Shown: one piece after another, positions 27,546 through 35,915 of the stretch
Layout of the letters: every line of letters begins with the position of its first letter
How positions within the stretch are numbered: position 1 is the first letter of the stretch
DNA from: Paenibacillus sp. JNUCC-31
GTDB taxonomy: Bacteria > Bacillota > Bacilli > Paenibacillales > Paenibacillaceae
Assembly: GCF_014844075.1 (NCBI RefSeq)
Contig: NZ_CP062165.1
Location: 6,262,001 to 6,326,000, forward strand
Reading direction: 5' to 3'
Length of the DNA stretch: 64,000 nucleotides
Notes under the pieces: model-generated
The model's database searches: none
Told to the model about the DNA's origin: nothing
Seen by the model: only the letters and a program-made list of their open reading frames with translations
Program-made: the position numbers and the translations under genes

Positions 27546-28553
27546 ATGAACAGACACTTACAGTGGGGCGTACTTGGTACATCCACAATCGCGAAAAATG
27601 CAGTCATTCCGGCGATCCAGCAATCCGAGCGTGGTGAGGTCCTGGCGATAGCCAGTCGCAGCAAGGAGAAGGCTGAAGCTCTTGCGAGTGAACTCGATAT
27701 CGCGAGAGCCTATGGCAGCTATGATGAACTTATTGCTGATCCGGATATTGAAGCCGTCTATATTCCTCTGCCGAACCACATGCACAAGGAGTGGACGATC
27801 AAGGCAGCACAGGCTGGAAAGCATGTTTTATGTGAAAAACCGGCAGCCTTAAATGCGGAAGAAGCAGCAGAAATGATTGAGGCATGTCAACAGCATGGCG
27901 TTCTTTTTGCAGAAGCGATTATGTATCGGTATCATCCGAAGCATAGACGCGTACAAGAGATTATAGCCAGTGGGGAGATTGGTGCTGTGAGAGCCATCCA
28001 TGGCAATTTCACCTGTAATACCGCTGATGACAAAGACAATGTGAGATTTAAAAGAGAGATGGGCGGAGGATCATTATTTGATCTTGGCGTATATCCGATC
28101 TCGGCAGCCCGTATGTATCTGGGACAGGAGCCGGAAGCTGTAACGGTACACGCTCTATTCTCGGAAGAGCATGATGGTGTCGATATGATGGCTTCAGGAC
28201 TTGTGGAATTTCCGAATTCGGTAGCGTTAACCTTTGACTGCGGCATGTGGGCCTCTGGACGAGCCGAGATGGAGATCCTCGGTACCGATGGACGGATTGA
28301 ACTGCCCAAAGTGTTCGGCTGGGAGAACAGTGATATTCCACCGCAAATTATTGTACATACCGATTCCGTCAGCCGTGAGGAACGTGTATCGGTGTCTAAC
28401 TCCTATGTTTTGCAGGCGGAGACCTTTGCAGCCGCGGTGCTTGAAGGAGAAACGTTACCGTTCAGTCCGCAAAATACGATTCAGAATATGCGTGTCATAG
28501 ATGCTTGCCTGGAATCGGCCCGAACTCGTCAACGGGTGCAACTGGTTGATTAG
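27546..28553 (+). CDS. Gfo/Idh/MocA-family oxidoreductase
   Basis: An NAD(P)-dependent sugar-type dehydrogenase of 335 residues. Features are the Rossmann start WGVLGTSTIAKNAVIPAI, the EKPA motif near residue 97 with the catalytic lysine, and GGGSLFDLGVYPISAARMYLG in the C-terminal sheet domain. The substrate is unknown. The ATG at 27546 has AAAGGAAG upstream and follows the Rtp-family gene by 2 bp, an unusual partnership. Confidence 0.87.
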   Translation: MNRHLQWGVLGTSTIAKNAVIPAIQQSERGEVLAIASRSKEKAEALASELDIARAYGSYDELIADPDIEAVYIPLPNHMHKEWTIKAAQAGKHVLCEKPAALNAEEAAEMIEACQQHGVLFAEAIMYRYHPKHRRVQEIIASGEIGAVRAIHGNFTCNTADDKDNVRFKREMGGGSLFDLGVYPISAARMYLGQEPEAVTVHALFSEEHDGVDMMASGLVEFPNSVALTFDCGMWASGRAEMEILGTDGRIELPKVFGWENSDIPPQIIVHTDSVSREERVSVSNSYVLQAETFAAAVLEGETLPFSPQNTIQNMRVIDACLESARTRQRVQLVD

Positions 28554-28585
28554 ATAGGACATGAATCAGACAGGGTTGAAATGAT

Positions 28586-28618
28586 AGACTCCATCCTCCG
28601 GGATGTGAGTCTTCTTCT
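28586..28618 (+). terminator. Intrinsic terminator
   Basis: AGACTCCATCC pairs with GGATGTGAGTCT with one bulge, then TTCTTCT. It ends the Rtp/dehydrogenase operon. Confidence 0.65.
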
Positions 28619-28900
28619 GTGTTTATATGTTATATTTACATATTTTTACAAAAATAACGGTTGGATTTGATATTTCCTCCAAAATAATATGGCATGTATA
28701 GTCAATGGATAGATTTTTAACTACAATATGGCAGAACGTAATCTTGGCAGATTGCACACCTCACATCGCTTACATAGTGGCAAGGTTCATCCATTTTGAG
28801 CTATTGGAAGGCTCCGGCTTCCGTCATTCTGACCGCATTCTAGAGGGGAGGACTAGCAGAGCAATAGAGTAATAAGACAGGTTCATATGAAGACTAAACA
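28619..28900. other. Gene-free stretch
   Basis: No frame with a ribosome binding site was seen. It leads into the hairpin at 28904, so an untranslated RNA is possible but not supported by a promoter I can point to. Confidence 0.3.
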
Positions 28901-28903
28901 AAG

Positions 28904-28940
28904 CAGACCCATAAGGGAGTCTGTTTTTTTCTTTTTTTTC
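28904..28940 (+). terminator. Intrinsic terminator with long T-tract
   Basis: CAGAC...GTCTG hairpin followed by a run of T interrupted by C. No gene lies directly upstream, so it may end a small RNA. Confidence 0.6.
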
Positions 28941-28985
28941 AAACAAACGTAATGTTAAAGAAACGATAGGGATTGAAATTTCAAA

Positions 28986-29065
28986 CGTTAAAAATATTTT
29001 CACGAAAGGGTTGATTTTCGCATACCATACGTTAAAATAAAATTAATGTTAAAATTATTTTCACG
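28986..29065. promoter_or_regulatory. Two palindromic operators before the MFS gene
   Basis: CGTTAAAAATATTTTCACG (28986-29004) and TGTTAAAATTATTTTCACG (29047-29065) are near-copies, each an imperfect dyad (CGTTAAAA / TTTTCACG). The second ends 19 bp before the MFS start codon. They look like repressor sites; the ArsR-like gene after the transporter is the obvious candidate to bind them. Confidence 0.6.
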
Positions 29066-29083
29066 TTGAGAGGTGGAGTATTC

Positions 29084-30370
29084 ATGAGCGAAGGTACAGT
29101 TGCAGGTAAGCAAGGGATCGGAGAATTAATTCGGATCAGGCCTTATGTACAGTTTATGCTGAGCAAGGTTGTATCCAGATTCGGCGATTCGATTGATTCC
29201 ATAGCCTATAGCTGGATGGTGTACATTCTGACTGGTTCAAAGCTATTAATGGGAACTCTGCTGGCGGTGAATTTTTTGCCAAGTATTTTTTTGGGGTTAT
29301 TTGTCGGCGCACTGGTGGATCGCATGTCACCGAAAAAAGTAATTGTGCTCACCAATACTGGTCGTGGATTGTTCGTTGGCATTACAGCACTTTTGTTTGG
29401 TCTGGGTGAGCTGCAAGTCTGGCATCTGTTTGTCATCACCGTTCTGAATTCCCTCCTGGAGTGTTTCGCGTCACCAGCTGAGGTATCCAGTGTACCGCGT
29501 TTGCTTCCCAAGTCGATGCTCCTGTCGGGTAATGCCATGGCCTCATCTGCAACCCGGGTTGCGGAACTCGCAGGACTTGCAGTGGCAGGTACGTTAATTG
29601 CAACGGCAGGGATCACATGGACGATTCTGATCGATGCGGGTTTGTTTGCCTTAAGTGCACTCCTTATGAGCCGTGTAGGTTACCCGAATGTTTTAACATC
29701 ATCTAACAATGAAAATACGTCATCACATTCACCGGATTCTCCTCCGGCAAGAAAAAGCATATTCTCTGAAATGACGGAAGCCTTTCATTTTATGCGTAAA
29801 CATGTGTTGTTACTGATCGTCTCCATTCTGTTTGCCTTCGTTAACTTCTGTCTGATGCCGTTCAATGTCCTTCGCACGCCATATGTCATTGAAACGTTGC
29901 ACGCCGGAGCGGGAGGACTAAGTCTGCTCAGCGGACTGATCGTGGGAGGCATGGTACTTAGCGGCTTGTGGCTGTCACATCGAGGGTCTAATTACCGAAA
30001 AAGTGTACTGGTCGTTGCCGGGATTGTCATGGTGGGGCTCAGTTATGCGATGACTGCACTCCCCGCTTACATGACGTCTTATCAGCTTCCTGTTGCTGCT
30101 GTCTTTTGTCTGATGATGGGTATGGGAATTCCGCTCGCAACCACACCCCTTGCATCCTATCTCATGGAAGTTACGCCCTCCGAAATGCTCGGCAGGGTGT
30201 ATGCTCTTCAAAGTATGCTGGTCGTGAGTGTATCCCCAATTGGGAGCTTGGTTTCAGGAGCTCTTGCAGATTGGGTGGCATTACCGATTCTGTTTATCGT
30301 GTTTGGTGTCTTGCTGGCGATGTCAGCCGCTTTAGTGCTTTTGAGCAAGACGTTTCGCACTGTTTTATAA
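29084..30370 (+). CDS. Major facilitator superfamily transporter
   Basis: A 428-residue protein with 12 predicted membrane helices. The loop after helix 2 carries GALVDRMSPKKVIV, the MFS motif A of the drug/MFS_3 (macrolide-exporter-like) type. A charged linker of about 25 residues (SSNNENTSSHSPDSPPARK) sits between the two halves. It probably exports a small toxic molecule. AGAGGTGGAG lies before the ATG at 29084. Two operator-like repeats lie upstream and an ArsR-like gene follows. Confidence 0.85.
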   Translation: MSEGTVAGKQGIGELIRIRPYVQFMLSKVVSRFGDSIDSIAYSWMVYILTGSKLLMGTLLAVNFLPSIFLGLFVGALVDRMSPKKVIVLTNTGRGLFVGITALLFGLGELQVWHLFVITVLNSLLECFASPAEVSSVPRLLPKSMLLSGNAMASSATRVAELAGLAVAGTLIATAGITWTILIDAGLFALSALLMSRVGYPNVLTSSNNENTSSHSPDSPPARKSIFSEMTEAFHFMRKHVLLLIVSILFAFVNFCLMPFNVLRTPYVIETLHAGAGGLSLLSGLIVGGMVLSGLWLSHRGSNYRKSVLVVAGIVMVGLSYAMTALPAYMTSYQLPVAAVFCLMMGMGIPLATTPLASYLMEVTPSEMLGRVYALQSMLVVSVSPIGSLVSGALADWVALPILFIVFGVLLAMSAALVLLSKTFRTVL

Positions 30371-30405
30371 TTAGGCAGCCTGAATCCTGTTATCTCCGGT
30401 CTGTT

Positions 30406-30435
30406 TTGACCGAAACCCTGTCCGGACGGTATAAT
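30406..30435 (+). promoter_or_regulatory. Promoter of the ArsR-like gene
   Basis: TTGACC and TATAAT with an 18-base spacer. An ATG at 30442 would lie at the expected transcript start, so use of the ATG at 30481 is more likely. Confidence 0.65.
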
Positions 30436-30480
30436 ATACACATGATGGGCAACAGGTACCCCGGAAATGAGGATACAGGT

Positions 30481-31164
30481 ATGCAGCGCAAAGTACTTTC
30501 AACGATTGAAGAAATCAAGGTCTACTCCGATCCGTATCGGATACAGATCATGAATATGTTTAACAAACAGGGCAGACCCTCTACGGTCAAAGAGATCGCC
30601 GACCAGATGGGCGAGGTACCAGCCAAGGTACATTATCATGTGAAAAAACTGGAGAAAATCGGTCTGCTCACCATCGTATCCACTCGTGAAATTAATGGAA
30701 TCATCGCCAAATATTATGAACCCTTCAAGGGAGAAATTCAGCTCCGTAACGAAGATGAAGAGAATTCACCTTTGAAGGAGGTATTTCGTTCCGAAACCTT
30801 CAAATTGTTAAATGAAATGTATGAGCAGAGCCGTCGGCGATTTATGAATCAGGCGGAGAACGGGGACCGCATGTTCATCACGGATATGACGTTGTATGCT
30901 AGCCGGGAAGAAGTAGAGCAGCTGTACAACAATATTACGAAGATGTGTGAACCCTATTTAACGAAAGATAAGCATAGTACGGACCAGGAGGCCTTTCATT
31001 TATTCAGTTCCTTATCCAAAGATACGGTGAATAAGCCCGTTTCGGAAACAGATGTGAAATTGAAAAAGAAGGTTTCACCCGATAAGGGCAGGTCTGTTGC
31101 AAAGGCGTCAAAACCTGCTAAAAAGCAGAAGAAATCCTCGTCTGGTGGTCAGGCGGAAGAGTAA
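30481..31164 (+). CDS. ArsR-like winged-helix regulator
   Basis: A 227-residue protein. Residues 5-75 form the winged helix (EEIKVYSDPYRIQIMNMF, TVKEIADQMGEVPAKVHYHVKKLEKIGLL). The middle is helical and the last 40 residues are rich in lysine (KKKVSPDKGRS..., KPAKKQKK), which could add non-specific DNA binding. It probably regulates the upstream MFS gene. GAGG lies before ATG 30481, and a longer form from ATG 30442 or 30445 is possible. Confidence 0.8.
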   Translation: MQRKVLSTIEEIKVYSDPYRIQIMNMFNKQGRPSTVKEIADQMGEVPAKVHYHVKKLEKIGLLTIVSTREINGIIAKYYEPFKGEIQLRNEDEENSPLKEVFRSETFKLLNEMYEQSRRRFMNQAENGDRMFITDMTLYASREEVEQLYNNITKMCEPYLTKDKHSTDQEAFHLFSSLSKDTVNKPVSETDVKLKKKVSPDKGRSVAKASKPAKKQKKSSSGGQAEE

Positions 31165-31227
31165 TTGAAGCATATTCATCGGCTTTATTGAAGTTTCGTC
31201 TGGGTAAAGATGATATGCTCTACCAAG

Positions 31228-31254
31228 AAAAAAGCCGCCATTGGCGGCTTTTTC
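31228..31254. terminator. Bidirectional terminator
   Basis: AAAAAAGCCGCCA pairs with TGGCGGCTTTTT across a 1-2 nt loop. It lies between convergent genes. Confidence 0.85.
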
Positions 31255-31322
31255 ATGCGTAATTTGGGATGATGGAAGACATGTACTTATATTAGCTTAA
31301 ACGATCTTAATTCGTTCATAAA

Positions 31323-31889
31323 CTACATGTTTTCATCATAATCTTTCACGTCACGTTTGGCTGCGGTTGCGGGGGAGTTCGATGTGCCATACTCCTCGAC
31401 GGCTTCCCAGGCGTCAGCGTTATCGAACTTGCCAGCATTGCGCTGTCTTACTTCTCCGGCACCGGTTGGCGGCATCGTCATGACCTCCTCTTCAACCGGC
31501 CGTTCGTTGCTTAACTCGCGGTTAGGCGTATCATCGATACAGTAGGCTGTGTAAGGGATTGCCTCAAGTCGTTCGAAGGGAATATCTTTACCACAGGTCA
31601 CACAGGTGCCATACGTTCCCTGATCGATTCGCTCCAACGCTTCGTTTACCTGATTGAACTCGTCGGTTAACGTATCATCGATCGCCAAATCACGGCTTCG
31701 CTCAAACGTTTCCGTACCGGCGTCTGCCGGGTGATTATCGTATGATGACAGTTCGCCTGTTGAATCTTTCAGGGATTCGGCGGGAGCACCGTCTTCCATG
31801 CTGGATTCAAAATGGCGCTGTAGGTTTTCGCGTTGTTCCAAAAGAACGTTTTTTAGTTGTTGAAGTTGAGCTTTGTTTAATGTACTCAT
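31323..31889 (-). CDS. TraR/DksA-family zinc-finger protein, YteA type
   Basis: A 188-residue protein with an N-terminal coiled coil (LQQLKNVLLEQRENLQRHFE) and a DksA-type finger near residues 95-118: CVTCGKDIP then YCIDD. The fourth cysteine position is not evident, as in several YteA-like proteins of sporulating bacilli. A polar tail ends in KDYDENM. It may bind RNA polymerase through the secondary channel, by analogy with DksA. AGGAGC precedes the ATG. Confidence 0.85.
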   Translation of the reverse strand: MSTLNKAQLQQLKNVLLEQRENLQRHFESSMEDGAPAESLKDSTGELSSYDNHPADAGTETFERSRDLAIDDTLTDEFNQVNEALERIDQGTYGTCVTCGKDIPFERLEAIPYTAYCIDDTPNRELSNERPVEEEVMTMPPTGAGEVRQRNAGKFDNADAWEAVEEYGTSNSPATAAKRDVKDYDENM

Positions 31890-32095
31890 AAGAACATGCT
31901 CCTTTCCCGCAATGGGGTTGTAGTCAGTCCTTACCCGAATTTCACAAAAAGCAATCAGTTTCGCGTATAAAGAGGGGCGTACGATTTTATATCTGACGGA
32001 TAATGTGTTATAAAAAATAGAGAGAGAAAATGCGGCGGTATCTGCGATCCTACCGATGCATACCGCGGCGCGTTTGATAATGGAGGGTTGCCAAT

Positions 32096-32473
32096 ATGGA
32101 TGAGCATATGAAACGAAGATTGGACAAACAAAGACAATTATTCAAGCAATTGGGCGTGCAGCTCGACGCCTTATCCATTCATGAAAAACAATTCAACTAT
32201 AAACTTCGTGGTTATGATCCGGATGAGGTGGATGCCTATCTGGATTTGGTTATTAAGGATTACGAACGTTTCTATGCCAATATAGCGGATCTGATGGACA
32301 AGTGGCAAGAACAGCAGTTAACGATTCGGGATCTGAAATCAACGGCGAAGCCTGTAGAAGATCCAACGAAGATTGATCGCAAACAGCTGGATGATATTGT
32401 GAAACAACTGGAATACAGTGTTCGGCAATTAAAAATTAGGGCCCGCCCTGAGCAGGACCTGTTCTCGGAGTAA
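32096..32473 (+). CDS. DivIVA-domain protein (GpsB-like)
   Basis: A 125-residue protein. The DivIVA membrane-binding and coiled-coil start is visible at KLRGYDPDEVDAYLDLVIKDYERF (about residues 37-60), followed by a second predicted helix (QLDDIVKQLEYSVRQLKIRA). DivIVA and GpsB proteins organise septal and polar wall growth. It has an extra 35-residue N-terminal helix before the domain. GGAGGG lies before the ATG. Confidence 0.82.
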   Translation: MDEHMKRRLDKQRQLFKQLGVQLDALSIHEKQFNYKLRGYDPDEVDAYLDLVIKDYERFYANIADLMDKWQEQQLTIRDLKSTAKPVEDPTKIDRKQLDDIVKQLEYSVRQLKIRARPEQDLFSE

Positions 32474-32534
32474 ACTGCACATCTGGGATGAGATAAAATC
32501 AGCATTTTAATGCTCAACTAAAAGGTGGTTAATC

Positions 32535-32969
32535 ATGAGTACTCATTTTTCGGTCAGTGTGCATTGTTTGTTGTTGTTGTCTTTCAGCGCGCCTGAGCGA
32601 GTCACTTCGGCACTGATTGCTGGTAGTGTGAATACGAACCCTGTCGTGGTCAGACGTATTCTGGGCGGGTTGAAAAAGGCAGGACTTGTTGACTCCTCAC
32701 CAGGAACAAGAGGATTCTATCTTGCCAAGCCTTCAAGCGAAATCACATTAGCGATGATCTATCAGGCTGCCAAGGATGAAGGCCCGTTGTTTCCGATTCA
32801 CGGTAACTGCAATCCGAATTGTGATGTGGGCCTTCGGATCGATAGTCTTCTGACCAATCTCTACCAGGTTGCCGAATCCAAGGTGGAACAGTTCTTCGCA
32901 TCCATTACCCTTGAAGATATGGAGCGTTCCTGTTCCCAGTTGGAAGTTCTTCCATCACATGCTGAATAA
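32535..32969 (+). CDS. Rrf2-family regulator (YwnA-like)
   Basis: A 144-residue winged helix: FSVSVHCLLLLSF, then TSALIAGSVNTNPVVVRRILGGLKKAGLV as the HTH, and SPGTRGFYLAKP as the wing. Two cysteines (GNCNPNCDVG) lie where Fe-S or thiol-sensing Rrf2 proteins carry theirs. AAAGGTGG lies before the ATG and the small palindrome AGCATTTTAATGCT (about 32502) is a possible operator. A phosphodiesterase gene follows 35 bp later. Confidence 0.85.
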   Translation: MSTHFSVSVHCLLLLSFSAPERVTSALIAGSVNTNPVVVRRILGGLKKAGLVDSSPGTRGFYLAKPSSEITLAMIYQAAKDEGPLFPIHGNCNPNCDVGLRIDSLLTNLYQVAESKVEQFFASITLEDMERSCSQLEVLPSHAE

Positions 32970-33004
32970 AGCGTAATGTAGGGAAAGGGAAGGTGTGCTG
33001 TACT

Positions 33005-33502
33005 ATGAAAATTATTGTCATCTCGGACACTCATTTGCCTCGAAAAGCACGTACGTTACCCGCTCCCCTGGTTGAGGCGCTATCCGATGCCGATCTGATT
33101 CTCCATGCGGGGGACTGGTCGGACTGGAGTGTATACAAGCTGCTCAGCGCTTATGCACCCGTTGAAGGTGTTGCAGGCAATACGGACCCGCCTGAAATAG
33201 GTCAAAAACTAGGGTTCTCCCGCATCGTTGAGGCGGACGGTTTGCGTTTTGGTCTTGTACATGGTCATCTTGGAACGAAGTCTACCGAGCAGAATGCGAT
33301 CCATACCTTTGCAGGGCAGCAGGTGGATGCTGTGATATTCGGACACTCGCACATCCCGGTGATGCATACGGTTAATGATGTGCTGATATTTAATCCGGGT
33401 TCTCCTACGGATCGGCGACGCCAATCGCAGTATTCTTTTGGTATCATGACGACACAGATGGGGAAATTGCAGGCGGAACATGTTTTTTTTGATGCAAAAT
33501 AG
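33005..33502 (+). CDS. YfcE/MJ0936-type metallophosphoesterase
   Basis: A 165-residue calcineurin-like phosphodiesterase. Metal ligands are seen in DTH (residue 8), GDW (about 37), GNTD (about 58), GH (about 82), and GHSH (about 107). The substrate is not known. The ATG at 33005 has GGAAGGTG upstream; it is preferred over the ATG 12 bases earlier because MKIIVISDTH is the family N-terminus. A long hairpin ends the gene. Confidence 0.88.
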   Translation: MKIIVISDTHLPRKARTLPAPLVEALSDADLILHAGDWSDWSVYKLLSAYAPVEGVAGNTDPPEIGQKLGFSRIVEADGLRFGLVHGHLGTKSTEQNAIHTFAGQQVDAVIFGHSHIPVMHTVNDVLIFNPGSPTDRRRQSQYSFGIMTTQMGKLQAEHVFFDAK

Positions 33503-33516
33503 AAGTTGAAAACCAG

Positions 33517-33561
33517 GCATCTCGAATCAGAAGGATCTTCTGTTATTCGAGGTGCTTTTTG
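33517..33561 (+). terminator. Intrinsic terminator
   Basis: GCATCTCGAAT pairs with ATTCGAGGTGC, with an inner AGAAG/CTTCT stem, followed by TTTTT. Confidence 0.8.
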
Positions 33562-33733
33562 CTATGTGTATGTTCAAAAGAGAACTTGCAAGTTATCTCT
33601 GAATGGGGAATATGGTCTGCTGTTTATCTGTCGTTCATCTCTTCGCGTTGACCTCTATGGAGGCATTCGTATGAATGATACAATGCGTTTACAACCATAA
33701 ATTGAATACGTTTACATAAGGAGATGAATGTTG

Positions 33734-34648
33734 ATGAAGTTATCTGTATTCACTGTAGCCACACCGGACTTGACGGCAGATGAATTGGCTTCTGCTGCAG
33801 CCGCAGCTGGCATCGAAGGGATTGAATGGAGATATCGCGGAATACCGACTGATGCTCTGTCAGAAGAACCTTCCTATTGGAGACATAATCGTTGCTCGAT
33901 CGATCCGGACCAGTGGGAGGAACAGGTACCAGCATTCCGTGAAGCGGCAAAAAAGCATGGCAGGCAATCGATTGCATTGGTGCCGTATCTGAGCTGTGGA
34001 GATCTGCTTGCTACAGAGCAGGCGTTTCAAGCGGCTAAGGCCTTAGGCGCATCCATGATGCGTGTAGGGGTTCCGGGCTATGATCGCACAACCAGCTATC
34101 CTGAATTGTACAAACAAGCCGTGCATTACCTGAGTGAAGTTCAGGAGATGGCCCAACAGTATAAGGTAAAGGCAGTAGTAGAAACCCATCATCTAACGAT
34201 TGCACCCACTGCATCACTGGCTTATCGGCTTGTGCAATCGCTGGACTCACAGCATGTGGGCGTTTTGTACGATCCAGGCAACATGGTCCATGAAGGATAT
34301 GAGAACCATCGTATGGGACTGGAATTGCTGGGACCTTATCTGGCACATGTGCATGTGAAAAATGCGGGCTGGTTCAAGGATGCATCGAACATGAATTCGA
34401 AATCCAGTGTAAATGAAGAGAATACAAAAATCTCGATAGCATCGGCCTGGCATTGCCAGTGGACCCCCTTGACCGAAGGCGTGGTGAACTGGTTGCAAGT
34501 ATTCCGCGACCTGAAATCCGTTGGATATGACGGGTATTACGGCATTGAGGATTTTAGCGGAGTTTTGGAATCGAAGGCGATGTTACAGCATTTTGCAGAT
34601 GTGTTTGCCGAAATTGAGCGTCGAGTTGACGAGGAGGTACAGGTATGA
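33734..34648 (+). CDS. Sugar phosphate isomerase/epimerase (AP endonuclease family 2 fold)
   Basis: A 304-residue TIM-barrel protein of the xylose-isomerase-like family. It begins MKLSVFTVATPDL; metal-site segments are visible at VVETHHLT (Glu, about residue 155), GVLYDPGNMVHEG (Asp), LAHVHVKNAG (His) and YYGIEDFSG (Glu). AAGGAG lies 10 bases before this ATG; a second ATG 6 bases earlier is less well spaced. Its stop overlaps the next start by 4 bases (ATGA), so the two are translationally coupled. It is likely part of sugar or inositol-like catabolism. Confidence 0.87.
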   Translation: MKLSVFTVATPDLTADELASAAAAAGIEGIEWRYRGIPTDALSEEPSYWRHNRCSIDPDQWEEQVPAFREAAKKHGRQSIALVPYLSCGDLLATEQAFQAAKALGASMMRVGVPGYDRTTSYPELYKQAVHYLSEVQEMAQQYKVKAVVETHHLTIAPTASLAYRLVQSLDSQHVGVLYDPGNMVHEGYENHRMGLELLGPYLAHVHVKNAGWFKDASNMNSKSSVNEENTKISIASAWHCQWTPLTEGVVNWLQVFRDLKSVGYDGYYGIEDFSGVLESKAMLQHFADVFAEIERRVDEEVQV

Positions 34649-35817
34649 GTTTGGTTCGAGTAGCGGTCATTGGAATTGGAAATATGGGCGCAGCGCATGC
34701 CAGAACGTTGGTGGCTGGAGAAGTACCAGGTGCAGAACTGGTGGCTGTGTGTGATGTGAGACAAGAAATGGAGAGCTGGGTATCCAGCAACCTTCCGGCT
34801 TCAGTCACCTATTGGCAGGATGCGGAGCAGATGATGTCATCAGGGACGATTGATGCGGTCATTATAGCCACTCCGCATTATGACCATCCCGAAAAGGCCG
34901 TTCAGGCTTTTCAGTATGGTTTGCATGTCATGATCGAGAAACCTGCCGGAGTATACACCAAACAAGTACGCGAGATGAATGAAGCGGCGGCTGCCAGCGG
35001 TAAAGTGTTTTCCATGATGTATAACCAGCGAACCAACCCTTTATATATCAAGTTAAGGGATCTGATTGCCTCGGGAGAACTGGGTGAGGTACGGCGCACC
35101 AACTGGATTATTACGAACTGGTATCGCTCCCAGAGCTATTATGATTCGGGCGGTTGGCGGGCAACCTGGGCTGGTGAAGGAGGCGGAGTCCTGATCAACC
35201 AGGACCCTCACCAACTGGACCTGTGGCAATGGACCATCGGCATGATGCCCGTTCGTGTGCGGGCCTTCTGTTCATTCGGCAAATACCGGAACATTGAAGT
35301 GGAGGATGATGTAACGGCATATGTAGAGTATGAAAATGGAGCCACAGGTGTATTCGTGACCACGACGGGTGAAGCACCGGGCACCAACCGATTCGAGGTC
35401 AATGGGGATCGCGGCAAAATTGTCATTGAAGATGGTCAGTTGACCTTCTGGCGTCTTCGTGAACCTGAGCCGGAATTCAATCAGAGATTTACCGGAGGAT
35501 TTGGGCAGCCGGAATGCTGGAAGTGCGAGGTGCCGATTACTGGTGTGGAAACCGGACATCCCGGTCTGATTCGCAACTGGATCGATGCCATCCTGAACGG
35601 GACTCCGCTCATTGCTCCGGGAGAAGAGGGTATCCATGGTTTAACATTGTCCAATGCCATGCTGCTGTCGACCTGGACGGATAACTGGGTGGATCTGTCG
35701 ATTGATGAGGATTTGTTCTATGAGCATTTACAGCAGCGGATTGCCAGTTCAAATACAAAGAAAGACAAGGCAGGAAGCAGCAGTCAGCCTGCTGATCTGT
35801 CACAGACATTTAAGTAG
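34645..35817 (+). CDS. Gfo/Idh/MocA-family oxidoreductase
   Basis: A 390-residue dehydrogenase coupled to the isomerase gene. The Rossmann motif VAVIGIGNMGAAHARTL, MIEKPAGV (about residue 96) with the catalytic lysine, and GGGVLINQDPHQLDLWQW in the substrate domain are present. It probably oxidises or epimerises the same sugar handled by the isomerase. The end is a serine/lysine-rich tail not needed for the fold. Confidence 0.88.
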   Translation: MSLVRVAVIGIGNMGAAHARTLVAGEVPGAELVAVCDVRQEMESWVSSNLPASVTYWQDAEQMMSSGTIDAVIIATPHYDHPEKAVQAFQYGLHVMIEKPAGVYTKQVREMNEAAAASGKVFSMMYNQRTNPLYIKLRDLIASGELGEVRRTNWIITNWYRSQSYYDSGGWRATWAGEGGGVLINQDPHQLDLWQWTIGMMPVRVRAFCSFGKYRNIEVEDDVTAYVEYENGATGVFVTTTGEAPGTNRFEVNGDRGKIVIEDGQLTFWRLREPEPEFNQRFTGGFGQPECWKCEVPITGVETGHPGLIRNWIDAILNGTPLIAPGEEGIHGLTLSNAMLLSTWTDNWVDLSIDEDLFYEHLQQRIASSNTKKDKAGSSSQPADLSQTFK

Positions 35818-35915
35818 TGTTCATTTGCACAAATGCAGGGTCCAGGGACTCACTTTCAATACGTAATCAGATGAGGCACTAATTGAAATGCCCATAAGGG
35901 AAGGATGGATAAGAC

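Noticed and set aside
28619..28940. A riboswitch or T-box before the MFS gene
   Set aside because: No conserved riboswitch motif recognised, and the terminator lies too far from the gene with separate operators between.
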